DNA of 64,000 bases from Sphingomonas anseongensis (GTDB taxonomy: Bacteria > Pseudomonadota > Alphaproteobacteria > Sphingomonadales > Sphingomonadaceae), in the NCBI RefSeq assembly GCF_023516495.1, contig NZ_JAMGBC010000001.1:124001-188000 (forward strand). Direction: 5' to 3'. This document shows, piece after piece, positions 1 to 8,851 of this stretch (position 1 is its first letter; each line of letters opens with the position of its first letter). The translations under genes were made by a program, and so were the position numbers. The notes under the pieces were generated by a model. That model saw nothing but the letters and a program-made list of their open reading frames with translations, was not told the origin of the DNA and did no database searches.

Positions 1-959
1 GCGGCTTCGGGAAGCAGGTGATTCGGATAATTCTTGGCTTGAGCAAAGGTGGCCAGCAGGAATCCGGCGGCGCCGAGGATCCATGACATCGCGAGCACCG
101 GGACTTTGTCCGGCCGCAGCATCATCAACAGGCCGATGCAGATTGCCGGGTAGAAGGTCGGCGCCAGAAGCAGCTTCCACCAGCTTTCGTGCATCGGCCC
201 GTACGTGTGGGCGATGACGGGAAGCCAGGCGAGATAGGCAGGAGCGAAGAGAAGGATCCCCGCCACATAGAGTGCGATCGCAAGCCCGCCCGCGATGAGC
301 CCCGGAACCAATGGAGTGACCGACCGCCGCTTCCACGCTGTCCAGAGCGCCGGAATCGCCACAGCAAGCAGGAAGTAAGGCTTGATGATGACGATCAGGC
401 CCGCAGCAAAGCCGCTCGCCGCAACGGCGCGACGGTTCAGGCGTCCGCCTTCAGCGATGACTGCGACCGCCGCGAGGACTGGAAGGGCGAGAAGCACTGC
501 CGCATGCTCGCGCTGGGCGAAGAGCGCCATGGGAAGCACGAGCGCAATGAAGGGCAGGGCGCACGCCAGGAACGGGCGTGCCCTCGGCACATCGAGTCGC
601 GATGCGATCCGCAAGGTTGTGAATGCGGACGCGAGCCCGCCCGCGACGAATCCGGCAGCGACGACCGCCTCCGGCCTGGTTCCAATGGTTTTAGCAAGCC
701 AGACCAGAGGCAAATAGAGCCACACGGATGCCGGCGGATTGACCTCCAGGATATCGATGTAGAGCCGGTCCCCCGAAAGAACCCGCTCGCAAACCGTGAT
801 CAGCCACGATACGTCGGCGTCGATCGGGATCCACAGCGTCTGGATGGCGATCGCGAGGGTGGCGGCGGCCAGAGCGGCGACCTTGGCCTCTATGCTCATC
901 GGATTGCGCAGCGCCCTGGCTGACCCGATTGCGTCCGGCTCGATCGCGCACCCGTCCAT
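1..959 (-). CDS. Multi-pass membrane protein, GT-C glycosyltransferase-like (3' end cut by window edge)
   Basis: The reading frame runs off the left edge; about 319 residues are visible. After a short cytoplasmic N-terminus it has a first membrane span followed by an acidic loop (DADVSWL at about 48) and a motif NPPASVWLY, then many hydrophobic spans. This resembles dolichyl-phosphate-mannose-type GT-C transferases, in which an acidic residue in the first periplasmic loop is catalytic; the family assignment is inferred from topology and that loop. ATG at 959 is used; an in-frame ATG at 899 (MSIEAK) is an alternative, and neither has a strong ribosome site. It is transcribed away from the Flp pilin gene. 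Substrate unknown. Confidence 0.7.
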   Translation of the reverse strand, partial: MDGCAIEPDAIGSARALRNPMSIEAKVAALAAATLAIAIQTLWIPIDADVSWLITVCERVLSGDRLYIDILEVNPPASVWLYLPLVWLAKTIGTRPEAVVAAGFVAGGLASAFTTLRIASRLDVPRARPFLACALPFIALVLPMALFAQREHAAVLLALPVLAAVAVIAEGGRLNRRAVAASGFAAGLIVIIKPYFLLAVAIPALWTAWKRRSVTPLVPGLIAGGLAIALYVAGILLFAPAYLAWLPVIAHTYGPMHESWWKLLLAPTFYPAICIGLLMMLRPDKVPVLAMSWILGAAGFLLATFAQAKNYPNHLLPEA

Positions 960-1118
960 GCGCAGCCGACTAGCGCCAAAACCTTAACGCATCGAAACCT
1001 GCTACTTTAAGAGTTTCTCAACTCCTTCGGTCCTAATCCTCTTCGCAACCTACGCAAAAGTAACAGCGCAGGTGGGGGAGCACGTCTCCCATTTAGTGGA
1101 GCCTACAGGAGACCGGAC

Positions 1119-1283
1119 ATGGCCAAGTTTCTGAAGCTGATTAAGAACGAAAAGGGTGCGACTGCCATCGAGTATGGCCTCATTGCAGCTCTCATCGCCG
1201 TTGCGGCGATTGGCGCGATGACCTCCATCGGCAGCTCGCTGACCAACACCTTCAGCAACGTTTCGAGCTCGCTCGACAGCTAA
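1119..1283 (+). CDS. Flp/Fap-type pilin precursor (54 aa)
   Basis: A 54-residue protein with the textbook class III signal: basic leader MAKFLKLIKNEKG, then cleavage after G13, mature N-terminus ATAIEYGLIAALIAVAAI with the conserved Glu at +5 and adjacent Tyr, and a short Ser/Thr-rich tail. Known Flp pilins are cleaved by a TadV/CpaA prepilin peptidase and assembled into tight-adherence pili. AGGAGA about 7 bases before the ATG supports the start. It is monocistronic: a strong terminator follows 23 bases after the stop, and no tad/cpa assembly gene lies in the window, so assembly genes must be elsewhere. Confidence 0.93.
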   Translation: MAKFLKLIKNEKGATAIEYGLIAALIAVAAIGAMTSIGSSLTNTFSNVSSSLDS

Positions 1284-1306
1284 GCTGAAAGTCAGCGTAA
1301 AAAGAG

Positions 1307-1340
1307 ACGGCGGTGCCGAAAGGCGCCGCCGTTTTCTTTT
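1307..1340 (+). terminator. Rho-independent terminator of the pilin gene
   Basis: An 11-bp stem (1307-1317 with 1322-1332, one G-T pair) closes a GAAA tetraloop and is followed by a T-rich run to 1340. It lies 23 bases after the pilin stop codon. Confidence 0.9.
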
Positions 1341-1419
1341 GTGCGCTTGGCCACAGGCGCAACCGGCGGGCTGATTAACCATTCTTTCTCACCTGCGCCG
1401 CTAGACCGCCCGCGACACA

Positions 1420-2034
1420 ATGCGGAGACCGGACTTGGGCAGGATTGCGGATTACGCGGAACGGCTGTTCCTCATCCTGTTGAGCGCGACCTTCCTGCAG
1501 GCGATGCTCACCAACGCCGTCGCTCATCCTTACGTGCTTCTCCTCTGCGTCTCTGAAACGCTTCCGGTATTCCTGATGATCATCAGGCGCCCGGGCGAGA
1601 TGGCAATGAAGCCTTATCCCTTCTTCCTCGCCTTCGTCGGCACGGCCGCTCCGCTTCTCGTGCGGCCTGTCGCCGGCGGTTTCCAGCTGCTGCCCGATGC
1701 GGTCATCGCCGGGCTGATGACGCTGGGCGTCGGAATCAACGTCTCGGCGAAGTTGGCGCTGTGGCGCAGCTTCGGGCTCGCGCCCGCGAACCGCGGCGTT
1801 CGAAGCGGCGGCCCGTACAAGTTCATCCGCCACCCGATGTACCTTGGCTATTTCGTCACCCAGGTGGGCTTCCTTCTTGCCAACCTGACGCTCGGAAACC
1901 TGATCAAGTATCTGGTCACCTGGACCGTCCAGGTCCTTCGAATCCGCGAGGAGGAGAAGTTCCTGCTCAAGGATGCTGCCTATCGCGACCTCGCTAGGCA
2001 GGTGAAGTTCCGGCTGGTCCCGGGCGTCTATTAA
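1420..2034 (+). CDS. Isoprenylcysteine carboxyl methyltransferase-like membrane methyltransferase
   Basis: 204 residues with four to five membrane spans. The C-terminal half carries the ICMT/PEMT signature: GPYKFIRHPMYLGYF at about 130-144 (RHPxY binds S-adenosylmethionine) and a terminal REEEKFL...Y segment. Bacterial members methylate small lipids or isoprenoid groups; the substrate cannot be told from sequence. The stop codon overlaps the stop of the convergent DUF2029 gene by 4 bases. ATG start at 1420; no clear ribosome site. Confidence 0.8.
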   Translation: MRRPDLGRIADYAERLFLILLSATFLQAMLTNAVAHPYVLLLCVSETLPVFLMIIRRPGEMAMKPYPFFLAFVGTAAPLLVRPVAGGFQLLPDAVIAGLMTLGVGINVSAKLALWRSFGLAPANRGVRSGGPYKFIRHPMYLGYFVTQVGFLLANLTLGNLIKYLVTWTVQVLRIREEEKFLLKDAAYRDLARQVKFRLVPGVY

Positions 2035-3179
2035 GCGGGCACAGGGGCGGGGACAGGCGCCGCCTTCGGGCCTGCCAGCCACCACAACGACAGCATGGCG
2101 GCGATCGGGATTGTATTCGGGCCTGGATAGAGGTCGAAATACGCAAGAATCGGCGCCAGGAGCAGTAGCCACAGGATTGCGACGCGCCACGGATGCCTGC
2201 CATCGCGGAGCAGGAAAGCCAGCGGCAGCACCAGAAGCAGCGAATCGTAGGTGAATAGGTAGGGCGGGACGAGCAGCGTAGCCGCAGCAAGCACCGCGAC
2301 GCGCTCCTCGGCCTTCGTCGACCATGATCTCCACGTGATCGCCGCCGCGGCGAGTGCCGCCACGCCTTGGATCGCGAGTGCAACGGCTTCCGGCACGCCG
2401 AAAAAGCGAACGAAAGCGAAGAGGCTGGCAAGCTCGCCCCAGTTCCAGCGGCTGCCGGCCATGTAGCCCGTATAGTCGCCGGTAATCGCGAGGAATCCCC
2501 GATAGGAGTCTAGCCCGAAAACCAGCGCCGCCGCGGCCAGGAGCAGCAGCGACGAGACGGCGGCAGCCGCGATTCCTCGCCAGTTGCGGTCGGCAAGCAG
2601 GGCAACTGGAAGAAGCACGCCGAGCTGCGGCTTTATAACCAGCAGGCCGAGCACAGCGCCGCCCAGGTAGGGCTGCCTCGCCACGATCGAAGCCCCGAAG
2701 GCGAAAATGCCCGTGGTGAGAAGTCCGTTCTGGCCGATGGCCGCGTTCATCAGGGCGGCCGGGTGCGCGAAAGCGTAACGGGGCGAGAGAAAACGCTTCA
2801 CGGCCAGCAGGTAGAGTGCCCCCGTGCACGCGATCCAGGCGAGGTAGGCGAGCCAGAATGGGTGAAAACCGATGGCTGAGACCATGAACAGGAACGGCGG
2901 CGGGTAGGGGAATGGCATCAGCCCGCCCATGTGCGTGACGCTCATCTCGATCGCCCGGTGGGCCTGGATGTCGTAGGCCAAGGCGGGCTGGCCGGTGATC
3001 GCCAGGTGCCCCGCCGCCCAGAAGCTGGCGAAGTCCACCGCCGGAGATTGCGAATAATAGACCCAGACGCTGGTCGCGACCGTCAGGACAAAGATCGTCG
3101 AGAACGCCAGGGCGACCAGCGGATAGGTACGCGCCGCAAGGCCGCTTGCCGTTCCCCCCTTGTTATCGATTGGATCCAT
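2031..3179 (-). CDS. DUF2029 / GT87-type polytopic membrane protein
   Basis: 382 residues from the ATG at 3179, with about ten membrane spans. An early periplasmic loop has the DFASFWAAG motif and FPYPPP further on, typical of the DUF2029 (GT87) family, whose mycobacterial members are polyprenyl-phosphate-dependent mannosyltransferases. The acceptor here is unknown. GGGGG lies 5-9 bases before the ATG; an in-frame TTG 48 bases upstream (3227) would add 16 low-complexity residues and is less likely. The C-terminus ends in a Pro/Ala repeat. With the truncated GT-C-like gene at the left edge, this makes two polyprenol-sugar-type transferases within 3 kb. Confidence 0.8.
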   Translation of the reverse strand: MDPIDNKGGTASGLAARTYPLVALAFSTIFVLTVATSVWVYYSQSPAVDFASFWAAGHLAITGQPALAYDIQAHRAIEMSVTHMGGLMPFPYPPPFLFMVSAIGFHPFWLAYLAWIACTGALYLLAVKRFLSPRYAFAHPAALMNAAIGQNGLLTTGIFAFGASIVARQPYLGGAVLGLLVIKPQLGVLLPVALLADRNWRGIAAAAVSSLLLLAAAALVFGLDSYRGFLAITGDYTGYMAGSRWNWGELASLFAFVRFFGVPEAVALAIQGVAALAAAAITWRSWSTKAEERVAVLAAATLLVPPYLFTYDSLLLVLPLAFLLRDGRHPWRVAILWLLLLAPILAYFDLYPGPNTIPIAAMLSLWWLAGPKAAPVPAPVPA

Positions 3180-3231
3180 GTTCGCCCCCGCTCCGGCGTT
3201 TTGAGCCGAAGTCGAGGCGGCGCTCAAGCTT

Positions 3232-3423
3232 TCAGGCGTTCACCTGTGCCAAACGTGGCTGGAAAGTCCGCACCTTTCGATCGCCGCACCACAAGGTCAG
3301 CGGGCGGTGGTCGGACTGCGCGGCGATGTGGATTGCGTCGACGTCGTCGTTCGCCTCGATCTCCCGCTCGCGGTCGATCTGCGCCGTCCTGGGATTGATG
3401 AAACACAGCCGGTACAGGACCAT
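3232..3423 (-). CDS. Small conserved-looking protein (63 aa), unknown function
   Basis: 63 residues starting [19 protein letters not shown], with an acidic DDVDAIHIA stretch and the tail [18 protein letters not shown] recognise the pattern (YRLYF..P..G.I......E..D...AI......ELW.G.RKV..F) as that of short unannotated proteins common in sphingomonads, from memory only. A G-rich GGGGGAA stretch precedes the ATG. The frame is open far upstream, so the ATG at 3423 is chosen because similarity starts there. A sigma-ECF-like promoter candidate is 35 bases upstream. No function is assigned. Confidence 0.6.
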   Translation of the reverse strand: MVLYRLCFINPRTAQIDREREIEANDDVDAIHIAAQSDHRPLTLWCGDRKVRTFQPRLAQVNA

Positions 3424-3457
3424 GTGAAGCGTTCCCCCACTTTGGTGCAATCCATTC

Positions 3458-3482
3458 AACGCGTTTCCGGGCGATGGTTTCC
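3458..3482 (-). promoter_or_regulatory. Candidate EcfG-type (general stress) promoter
   Basis: On the minus strand GGAAA is followed after exactly 16 bases by CGTT. The alphaproteobacterial general-stress sigma factor EcfG recognises GGAAC-N16/17-CGTT, so this is one mismatch from consensus. It sits 35 bases upstream of the 63-aa gene. Confidence 0.3.
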
Positions 3483-3569
3483 AACAGCCGTACGCGCTCT
3501 TGCCGCGGGCGCTGCCGGAGGGTAGGCGGCCCACCAATTCCAACCGTTTTGCTCAGGAGACGCCCGGCC

Positions 3570-3992
3570 ATGGCCGTTACGCGCACCTTTTCGATCATCA
3601 AGCCCGACGCCACCCGCCGCAACCTCACCGGTGCGGTTACCAAGATGCTTGAGGAAGCCGGGCTTCGGGTGGTCGCTTCCAAGCGAATCCGGATGAGCCG
3701 CGGGCAGGCGGAGGGTTTCTACGCCGTCCACAAGGAGCGTCCTTTCTACAACGACCTGTGCAGCTTCATGACCTCCGGGCCGGTGGTCGTTCAGGTGCTC
3801 GAGGGCGAGGATGCGGTGAAGCGCAATCGCGACGTGATGGGCGCCACCAACCCGGCCGAAGCTGCCGAGGGAACGATCCGCAAGGCCTATGCCGAATCGA
3901 TCGAGGCCAATTCGGTCCACGGCTCGGACAGCGAAGACAATGCTAAGATCGAGATCGAGTTCTTCTTCAAACCCGAGGAAATCGTCGGTTAG
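3570..3992 (+). CDS. ndk: Nucleoside diphosphate kinase
   Basis: 140 residues, the usual bacterial length. Transfers the gamma-phosphate of a nucleoside triphosphate to nucleoside diphosphates through a phospho-histidine. The active site motif NSVHGSDS places the catalytic His at 117, and the N-terminal [13 protein letters not shown] contains the invariant Lys. AGGAG lies 11 bases before the ATG at 3570 and decides the start over in-frame upstream codons. Monocistronic; the following genes are on the other strand. Confidence 0.97.
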   Translation: MAVTRTFSIIKPDATRRNLTGAVTKMLEEAGLRVVASKRIRMSRGQAEGFYAVHKERPFYNDLCSFMTSGPVVVQVLEGEDAVKRNRDVMGATNPAEAAEGTIRKAYAESIEANSVHGSDSEDNAKIEIEFFFKPEEIVG

Positions 3993-4025
3993 ACCGGGGT
4001 ACGGTCGTCAGCCGGCGATTGTCGG

Positions 4026-4547
4026 TTAGCGGCTGAGGCTCACCAGCCGAAGCGACCGGCCGCCGAACAGGCCGCCGCCTTCCCAGCGATAGGTAAGGCG
4101 GTAAGTGCCGCTCACGGTCTTGTCCTTGCCCATCTCAACGTAGCGGGTCTCGATCCGCGCGGGCATTGACTGGCGTCCTTTCGAGGCCCTGCTTCTATCC
4201 GGAAGCGCGGCTTCCACGGCACCCGCATCGAGCTGGCCGTCGCTTCCGATCTCGATTGGCTCTGCGCCTTCAATCCTCACGGTAAGTGACTGAAGAGCGT
4301 GACTGTTTTCGATCGGTGCAATTTCGAGAGCGCGGCCGTCATCCAATGCTTTCGCGCGCAGCGTCAGTGGGATTGCCTCGCGCTTTTCGACGACCGTGGC
4401 GGGGCCCGACGGCGTCTCGTCCTTTCGCCACTCGTGCCACAGTCCGAGGCCGGAAACGACCAGCGCAGCGATGGCGATCGCTTCGCCAAGGTTGATCCAG
4501 CGAAGCCGAGCTCGCCGCGCCTTTTCCTGTTCGCTGTTCTCGCTCAT
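4026..4547 (-). CDS. Single-span membrane protein of unknown function
   Basis: 173 residues from the ATG at 4547, which overlaps the upstream gene's stop by 4 bases (ATGA). A basic cytoplasmic N-terminus (KARRARLRW) precedes one membrane span at about 18-36 (AIAIAALVVSGLGL), followed by a predicted periplasmic beta-rich domain ending GGLFGGRSLRLVSLSR. No family is recognised. It is last in a purM-purN-MmcQ-like string on this strand, so it is probably co-transcribed with purine genes. Confidence 0.75.
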   Translation of the reverse strand: MSENSEQEKARRARLRWINLGEAIAIAALVVSGLGLWHEWRKDETPSGPATVVEKREAIPLTLRAKALDDGRALEIAPIENSHALQSLTVRIEGAEPIEIGSDGQLDAGAVEAALPDRSRASKGRQSMPARIETRYVEMGKDKTVSGTYRLTYRWEGGGLFGGRSLRLVSLSR

Positions 4548-4900
4548 CGCCCGCCAGCTTCCAGCAAGCGGCGCGGCGCCGCAAGCTCCCAGCTCGCCGC
4601 GATCCTGTCGGCGACATGCGCCCAGTCGACGCCTTCTCCGGAAAGATTGATCGAGAGCCAGCTCGGCAGATAGGCTGGCTTCGAATACGTGTCCGGATCT
4701 GCCTCCAGAAGCATCGCCTGCTCGTCGAGGCCGCTGACCCGCACGCAAACCACCGTCTTGTGGTCGTTGTGGTGGTTGTGCCTGAACTGAGCGAATTGCT
4801 TGCCAGCAACGAAGAACGTCGGCTGGCCGTGCGACAACCGCTCTTCGCTCTCCGGAAGATCGAGCGCCGCTTCGCGCACGTTTGAGAGCGGATCGGTCAT
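4544..4900 (-). CDS. MmcQ/YjbR family DNA-binding-like protein
   Basis: 118 residues with the MmcQ/YjbR pattern: LSHGQPTFFVAGKQFAQF near residue 23, a Cys-containing beta strand TVVCVRV, then YLPSWLSINL and an alpha-helical C-terminus. The fold is similar to the TfoX-C/CyaY-like double-wing architecture; function is poorly known. Start and stop overlap both neighbours by 4 bases, indicating translational coupling downstream of purN. Confidence 0.8.
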   Translation of the reverse strand: MTDPLSNVREAALDLPESEERLSHGQPTFFVAGKQFAQFRHNHHNDHKTVVCVRVSGLDEQAMLLEADPDTYSKPAYLPSWLSINLSGEGVDWAHVADRIAASWELAAPRRLLEAGGR

Positions 4901-5457
4901 CGCTCAACGAACTCCGCCAACGCTTTCGGGTAAAGATCGTGCTCCGCCTCAAGGACTCGCGCCTCGAGACTCGCTTCGGTGTCACCTTGGTGGATGGGCA
5001 CTTCAGCCTGCGCGAGAACATCGCCCGAATCGAGCTCTTCGGTCACAAGGTGGACGCTGCAGCCGCTTATCTTGTCGCCGGCCTCGATCGCGCGCTTGTG
5101 GGTCTCAAGTCCCCGGTACTTTGGAAGCAGTGAGGGGTGGATGTTGAGAATCCGTCCGGCCCATCTGCGAGTGAACTCGCTCGACAGGATCCGCATGAAC
5201 CCCGCCAGCGCGATAGTTCCCACGCGATGGTCCTCCAGCGACTGGTCGAGCGCCGATTCCCACGCCGCTTTTTCGACGCCGCGGCTGTCCCATGTCCAGG
5301 TGGGGATCGCCTGCTCCCGAGCCCAGGCGAGGCCGGCAGCGAGCGGCTTGTTCGAAGCGACAAGGACCACCTCATAGTTTCGCGCCTGCTCGACCAGGGC
5401 TTTCATGTTGCTCCCGCGGCCGGAGATCAAAATGGCGACCCGGTGCGGATCACGCAT
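4897..5457 (-). CDS. purN: Phosphoribosylglycinamide formyltransferase
   Basis: 186 residues. Converts GAR to FGAR using 10-formyl-tetrahydrofolate in de novo purine synthesis. The catalytic triad is present: Asn105 and His107 in [15 protein letters not shown] and Asp143 in [11 protein letters not shown]; the N-terminal ISGRGSN binds the GAR phosphate. The start overlaps the 3' end of purM by 8 bases, so the two purine genes form an operon. Confidence 0.96.
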   Translation of the reverse strand: MRDPHRVAILISGRGSNMKALVEQARNYEVVLVASNKPLAAGLAWAREQAIPTWTWDSRGVEKAAWESALDQSLEDHRVGTIALAGFMRILSSEFTRRWAGRILNIHPSLLPKYRGLETHKRAIEAGDKISGCSVHLVTEELDSGDVLAQAEVPIHQGDTEASLEARVLEAEHDLYPKALAEFVER

Positions 5458-6541
5458 CGTGGCTGGCCGTCCATTCGTCAGCGGACCCCCAGGTTCCAGC
5501 GGCGCCCGAGACCGTGCAGCCGCGGTTCCCGCTTTCGATCGTGCCGATCACGTACGGGCTTTCACCGCTCGACTCGAGGCCGGCGATGACTGCGTCGGCG
5601 TCTCCCGCAGCGCAGATGGCGACCATCCCGATTCCGCAATTGAACGTGCGCGCCAGTTCCTCCGCTACGATGGAGCCGCCCTCCTGAAGCAAGGCGAACA
5701 GGGGTGGAAACTCCCACCTGCCGGCGTCGATTACGGCCCTGGAGCCTTCCGGCAGAACGCGCGGCACGTTCTCCAGAAGTCCGCCGCCCGTGATGTGAGC
5801 GAGCGCATGAATTTTGCCTTCGCGAACAAGCGGAAGCAGCGCCTTCACATAGATTCGCGTCGGTTCGATCAAGGCTTCGCCAAGGCTCACGCCGGGGAGG
5901 AAGGGCGCTTCCGCCTTGAGATCCCATGAGCGGTCGGCAGCAATTCGGCGAACCAGCGAGAAGCCGTTGCTGTGCACGCCGGAGCTGGCGATCCCCACGA
6001 TCACGTCGCCGGCAGCGACACGGCTGCCATCCAGCAATTGCCCCCGCTCTGCAGCGCCGACGCAGAAACCCGCCAGGTCATAATCGCCAGGACCATACAT
6101 TCCTGGCATCTCGGCCGTCTCGCCGCCGATCAGCGCGCACCCGGCTTGGCGGCACCCGTCAGCGATAGAGGCGACGACGGCTTGAGCGACTTGCGCGTCG
6201 AGAGCGCCGGTCGCGAAATAATCGAGGAAGAACAAAGGCTCGGCGCCCTGGACGATGAGGTCGTTGGCGCACATCGCTACGAGGTCGATTCCCACGCCCT
6301 CGTGCCGGTTGAGGTCGATCGCGAGCTTGAGCTTGGTCCCGACTCCGTCGTTGGCTGCGACGAGAACCGGATCGGCGAAGCCCGCGGCCTTGAGGTCGAA
6401 CAATCCGCCGAAGCCGCCGAGCTCCGCGCCGGCGCCGGGCCGTGCGGTCGAACGGGCAAGCGGCCCGATCGCCTTGACGAGGGCATTTCCGGCTTCGATC
6501 GATACGCCTGCGTCGGCATAGGTCAGCGGCTTTTGGGACAT
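5450..6541 (-). CDS. purM: Phosphoribosylformylglycinamidine cyclo-ligase (AIR synthetase)
   Basis: 363 residues from the ATG at 6541 ([18 protein letters not shown]), where the family begins. Catalyses the ATP-dependent closure of FGAM to AIR, the step after PurL. Motifs: the N-terminal Y.DAGV segment, [10 protein letters not shown] for nucleotide binding, [22 protein letters not shown] and [16 protein letters not shown]. The frame is open much further upstream but that extension is low-complexity. First gene of a purM-purN operon; 63 bases separate it from the divergent gene at 6605. Confidence 0.96.
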   Translation of the reverse strand: MSQKPLTYADAGVSIEAGNALVKAIGPLARSTARPGAGAELGGFGGLFDLKAAGFADPVLVAANDGVGTKLKLAIDLNRHEGVGIDLVAMCANDLIVQGAEPLFFLDYFATGALDAQVAQAVVASIADGCRQAGCALIGGETAEMPGMYGPGDYDLAGFCVGAAERGQLLDGSRVAAGDVIVGIASSGVHSNGFSLVRRIAADRSWDLKAEAPFLPGVSLGEALIEPTRIYVKALLPLVREGKIHALAHITGGGLLENVPRVLPEGSRAVIDAGRWEFPPLFALLQEGGSIVAEELARTFNCGIGMVAICAAGDADAVIAGLESSGESPYVIGTIESGNRGCTVSGAAGTWGSADEWTASHDA

Positions 6542-6604
6542 CGGCTCGGCGCGTAGCCACAAGCGGCTTGGATTTCCACGCCGTTGTCGCCAAAAGCGCC
6601 GTGA

Positions 6605-7912
6605 ATGCTTCGCCGTCCCTGGGTCCTCGCTGCTTTTGTCGCGCTTCTTTGCTTCGCCATCGGCGGGGCGGTCTACGCGCAAATGGAGGCCGGCGAGCGG
6701 GGAATCCTCCCGCTCGACAGCTCCGGGACGCTCGAGGTCGACGGAATTCACGTCGATGTGGGAGCCAAGGACGCGCAATCGGCCCGCCTCGGCGGCTGGC
6801 GCATCGCGCAGCGCGAAGGGTTCAAGATGTTGTGGGCGAAGAGCCATGGCTTGCCGGCCTCGCAGGCGCCGTCGGTCTCCGATTCGACGCTCGACGACAT
6901 GGTCAGCTCCATCATCGTCCGCCGCGAGCAGATCGGGCCTAATCGCTACATCGCCGATCTCGGCGTCCTGTTCGATCGCGCCCGCGCCGGCCAGTTGCTC
7001 GGAGTGGAGGGAATCACCAAGCGATCGCAGCCGATGATCCTGATCCCGATCATGGTCACCGCCGGCACGGAGACGAGCCTCGAGCTTCGCAATCCGTGGC
7101 AGCGCGCCTGGGCGGAGTTCCGGACATCGCAAAGCGCGATCGATTATGTCCGCCTGAGCGGCCTCGGAGTCGACCCGCTGCTGGTCAACGCGGCGCAGGC
7201 TGCGCGCCCGGGACGAACGTGGTGGCGGAACATCCTCGACATGTACGGAGCCTCCGACATCCTCATAGCAGAGGTGATGGTCCACCGTGCCTATCCGGGC
7301 GGACCTGCGAAGGCGCGTTTCATCGGCAGGCACGGGCCCGACGGGGAGATTGTCGGCGGATTCGACCTCACCGCTGCAAACAGCGCCGAACTGGCGGCCA
7401 TGATGAACGAGGGCGTCCGGCGAATGGATCAGCTGTACCTCGCCGCCTACCAATCCGGTGCCCTGACTCGCGACCCGAGCCTTAACCTTCCGCCTCCGCC
7501 GCCGCCTCCGCCCGAGGAGGAAGAGCAGCAGGCGCAGCACGCGCCGACGCGCTATCAGATCGGCCTGCTTGCGCCGAACGCGGTCACCTACAATTCGGCC
7601 CTCGCACATCTGCGCGCTGTGCCTGGAGTGGACAAGGTCGAGCAGGTCAATATCGCGCTCGGCGATACCAGCTACTTCTTCATCACCTATCGGGGCGACC
7701 TGAGCACCTTGCGTTCGATTCTCACGTCACGTGGCTGGGGAGCGGATGTGGCCGGGAGCCAGCTGAAGATGTACGTCCCGCGTCCGGCTCCGGCGACCCC
7801 GACGCCCGCGCCTCAGCAGCCTGCGCCCGCCGCAACTCCGCCTGGCGCTACGAACGAGAACAAGGTCACAGCCTCGGCAACCGAAGCGCAGCCCCGGGGC
7901 ACGGCCGAATGA
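6605..7912 (+). CDS. Secreted DUF2066-like protein with proline/glutamate linker
   Basis: 435 residues. A signal peptide (about 1-26, ending VYAQ) is followed by a DUF2066-like domain (about 40-285), a run of eight prolines and four glutamates near 297-310, a small ferredoxin-like domain (about 317-395; [22 protein letters not shown]) and an Ala/Pro-rich tail. In sphingomonads such genes are often labelled heavy-metal-associated because of the ferredoxin-like fold, but no CxxC metal motif is seen here. The stop overlaps the hdaA start by 4 bases (ATGA). Envelope role unknown. Confidence 0.75.
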   Translation: MLRRPWVLAAFVALLCFAIGGAVYAQMEAGERGILPLDSSGTLEVDGIHVDVGAKDAQSARLGGWRIAQREGFKMLWAKSHGLPASQAPSVSDSTLDDMVSSIIVRREQIGPNRYIADLGVLFDRARAGQLLGVEGITKRSQPMILIPIMVTAGTETSLELRNPWQRAWAEFRTSQSAIDYVRLSGLGVDPLLVNAAQAARPGRTWWRNILDMYGASDILIAEVMVHRAYPGGPAKARFIGRHGPDGEIVGGFDLTAANSAELAAMMNEGVRRMDQLYLAAYQSGALTRDPSLNLPPPPPPPPEEEEQQAQHAPTRYQIGLLAPNAVTYNSALAHLRAVPGVDKVEQVNIALGDTSYFFITYRGDLSTLRSILTSRGWGADVAGSQLKMYVPRPAPATPTPAPQQPAPAATPPGATNENKVTASATEAQPRGTAE

Positions 7913-8526
7913 ACGGAAAAAGGGAGCAGATCGCGCTCCCTCTCGACTGGCCGCAGAGCCAGGGCGAGTCACGGCTGATCGTCAGCGATTCCAACCGCGA
8001 CGCCTTCGAGCATTTCCGCAAATGGAGCCTATGGCCCGTAAAGGCGACGCTGCTGACCGGTCCCAGGCGATCGGGGCGAAGCCTGCTCGCGAGAAACTTC
8101 GTCGAGCGCGTCGGAGGCCGGGTGATAGACCGCGCCGATATGGCCGAGGAGGAGGAGCTGTTCCACGCCTGGAATGCGGCCCAGGAGAGCGGCCACCCGT
8201 TGGTGATGATCGTCGATCGAGTGCCGCCCGAGTGGGAGATTGCGCTGCCCGACCTTCGCACCCGGATCGCCGTTACTCCGGTGGCGAGGATAGCGGAGCC
8301 CGACGACTTGCTATTCCAGGCGCTCATCGAGCTTCATTTTGCCGACCGCGGACTCCACATTCCACGCGAGGCGCTTCGCTTCATGAGCGAACGGCTTCAC
8401 CGCGACTATTTTACCGTCGAGCGGGCGGTCGAGGCTGTCGACCGCTTCGCAATCGCCGAGCGCGCGCGGGTCAGCCTTCCGACGATCCGGCGGGCGCTCA
8501 TCGATGCGGGGATGATCGATTCCTAG
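7909..8526 (+). CDS. hdaA: DnaA regulatory inactivator homolog (HdaA)
   Basis: 205 residues. Short DnaA-AAA+-domain protein that, with the DNA polymerase sliding clamp, stimulates ATP hydrolysis by DnaA and prevents over-initiation. The N-terminal QIALPL is a clamp-binding motif, followed by a degenerate Walker A (GPRRSGRS), a Walker-B-like MIVDRV and a C-terminal four-helix lid (YFTVERAVEAVDRFA). The DNA-binding domain IV of DnaA is absent, as in Hda. Coupled by 4 bases to the secreted protein upstream. Confidence 0.88.
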   Translation: MNGKREQIALPLDWPQSQGESRLIVSDSNRDAFEHFRKWSLWPVKATLLTGPRRSGRSLLARNFVERVGGRVIDRADMAEEEELFHAWNAAQESGHPLVMIVDRVPPEWEIALPDLRTRIAVTPVARIAEPDDLLFQALIELHFADRGLHIPREALRFMSERLHRDYFTVERAVEAVDRFAIAERARVSLPTIRRALIDAGMIDS

Positions 8527-8530
8527 CTGA

Positions 8531-8851
8531 TTAGCTGCAGCTGATCCGCTCGACCCGGTCGTTGGCGTCGAGGAACACGGTCAGCCGGTCCGCGCGAAAC
8601 TCCATCGTCACCATCGTTCCGAACGGCGCCCACCGGACGAAGGCGGCGTTCGACACCCTCAGCATTTCGGCTTCAAGGTCGGCGCTCCGCTGGCGTCCGA
8701 CGAACTGCTGGATGTTCGAATTGTCGCAGTTGTGCCCTGGCGTCACTCCGTGAACGGGCGTCGTGTCGGCGGGCGGGGGCGGAGCGGCCTGCGTCGAGCA
8801 GGCGGCAAGAACCAGGTTCCCCGCTACTGCAATCGCTATCCTGCCGATCAT
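8531..8851 (-). CDS. Peptidase inhibitor I78-like lipoprotein
   Basis: 106 residues. The N-terminus has a lipobox (VLAAC, Cys at about 18), so it is probably lipid-anchored. The remainder matches the I78 pattern: Cys-N-x-x-N-I-Q-Q-F-V-G-R near 42-53, a central R.......PG-like turn replaced by WAPFG, and TMEFRADRLTVFLDANDRVERISC at the end, where two cysteines may pair. I78 proteins are small serine-protease inhibitors of the elastase-inhibitor type. It overlaps the rnd stop by 4 bases, so it is co-transcribed with RNase D. Confidence 0.8.
   Translation of the reverse strand: MIGRIAIAVAGNLVLAACSTQAAPPPPADTTPVHGVTPGHNCDNSNIQQFVGRQRSADLEAEMLRVSNAAFVRWAPFGTMVTMEFRADRLTVFLDANDRVERISCS

Noticed and set aside
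984-1010. Two TTAA half-sites upstream of the Flp pilin considered as a CtrA box
   Set aside because: Spacing is 19 bases instead of 7, so the CtrA consensus is not met.
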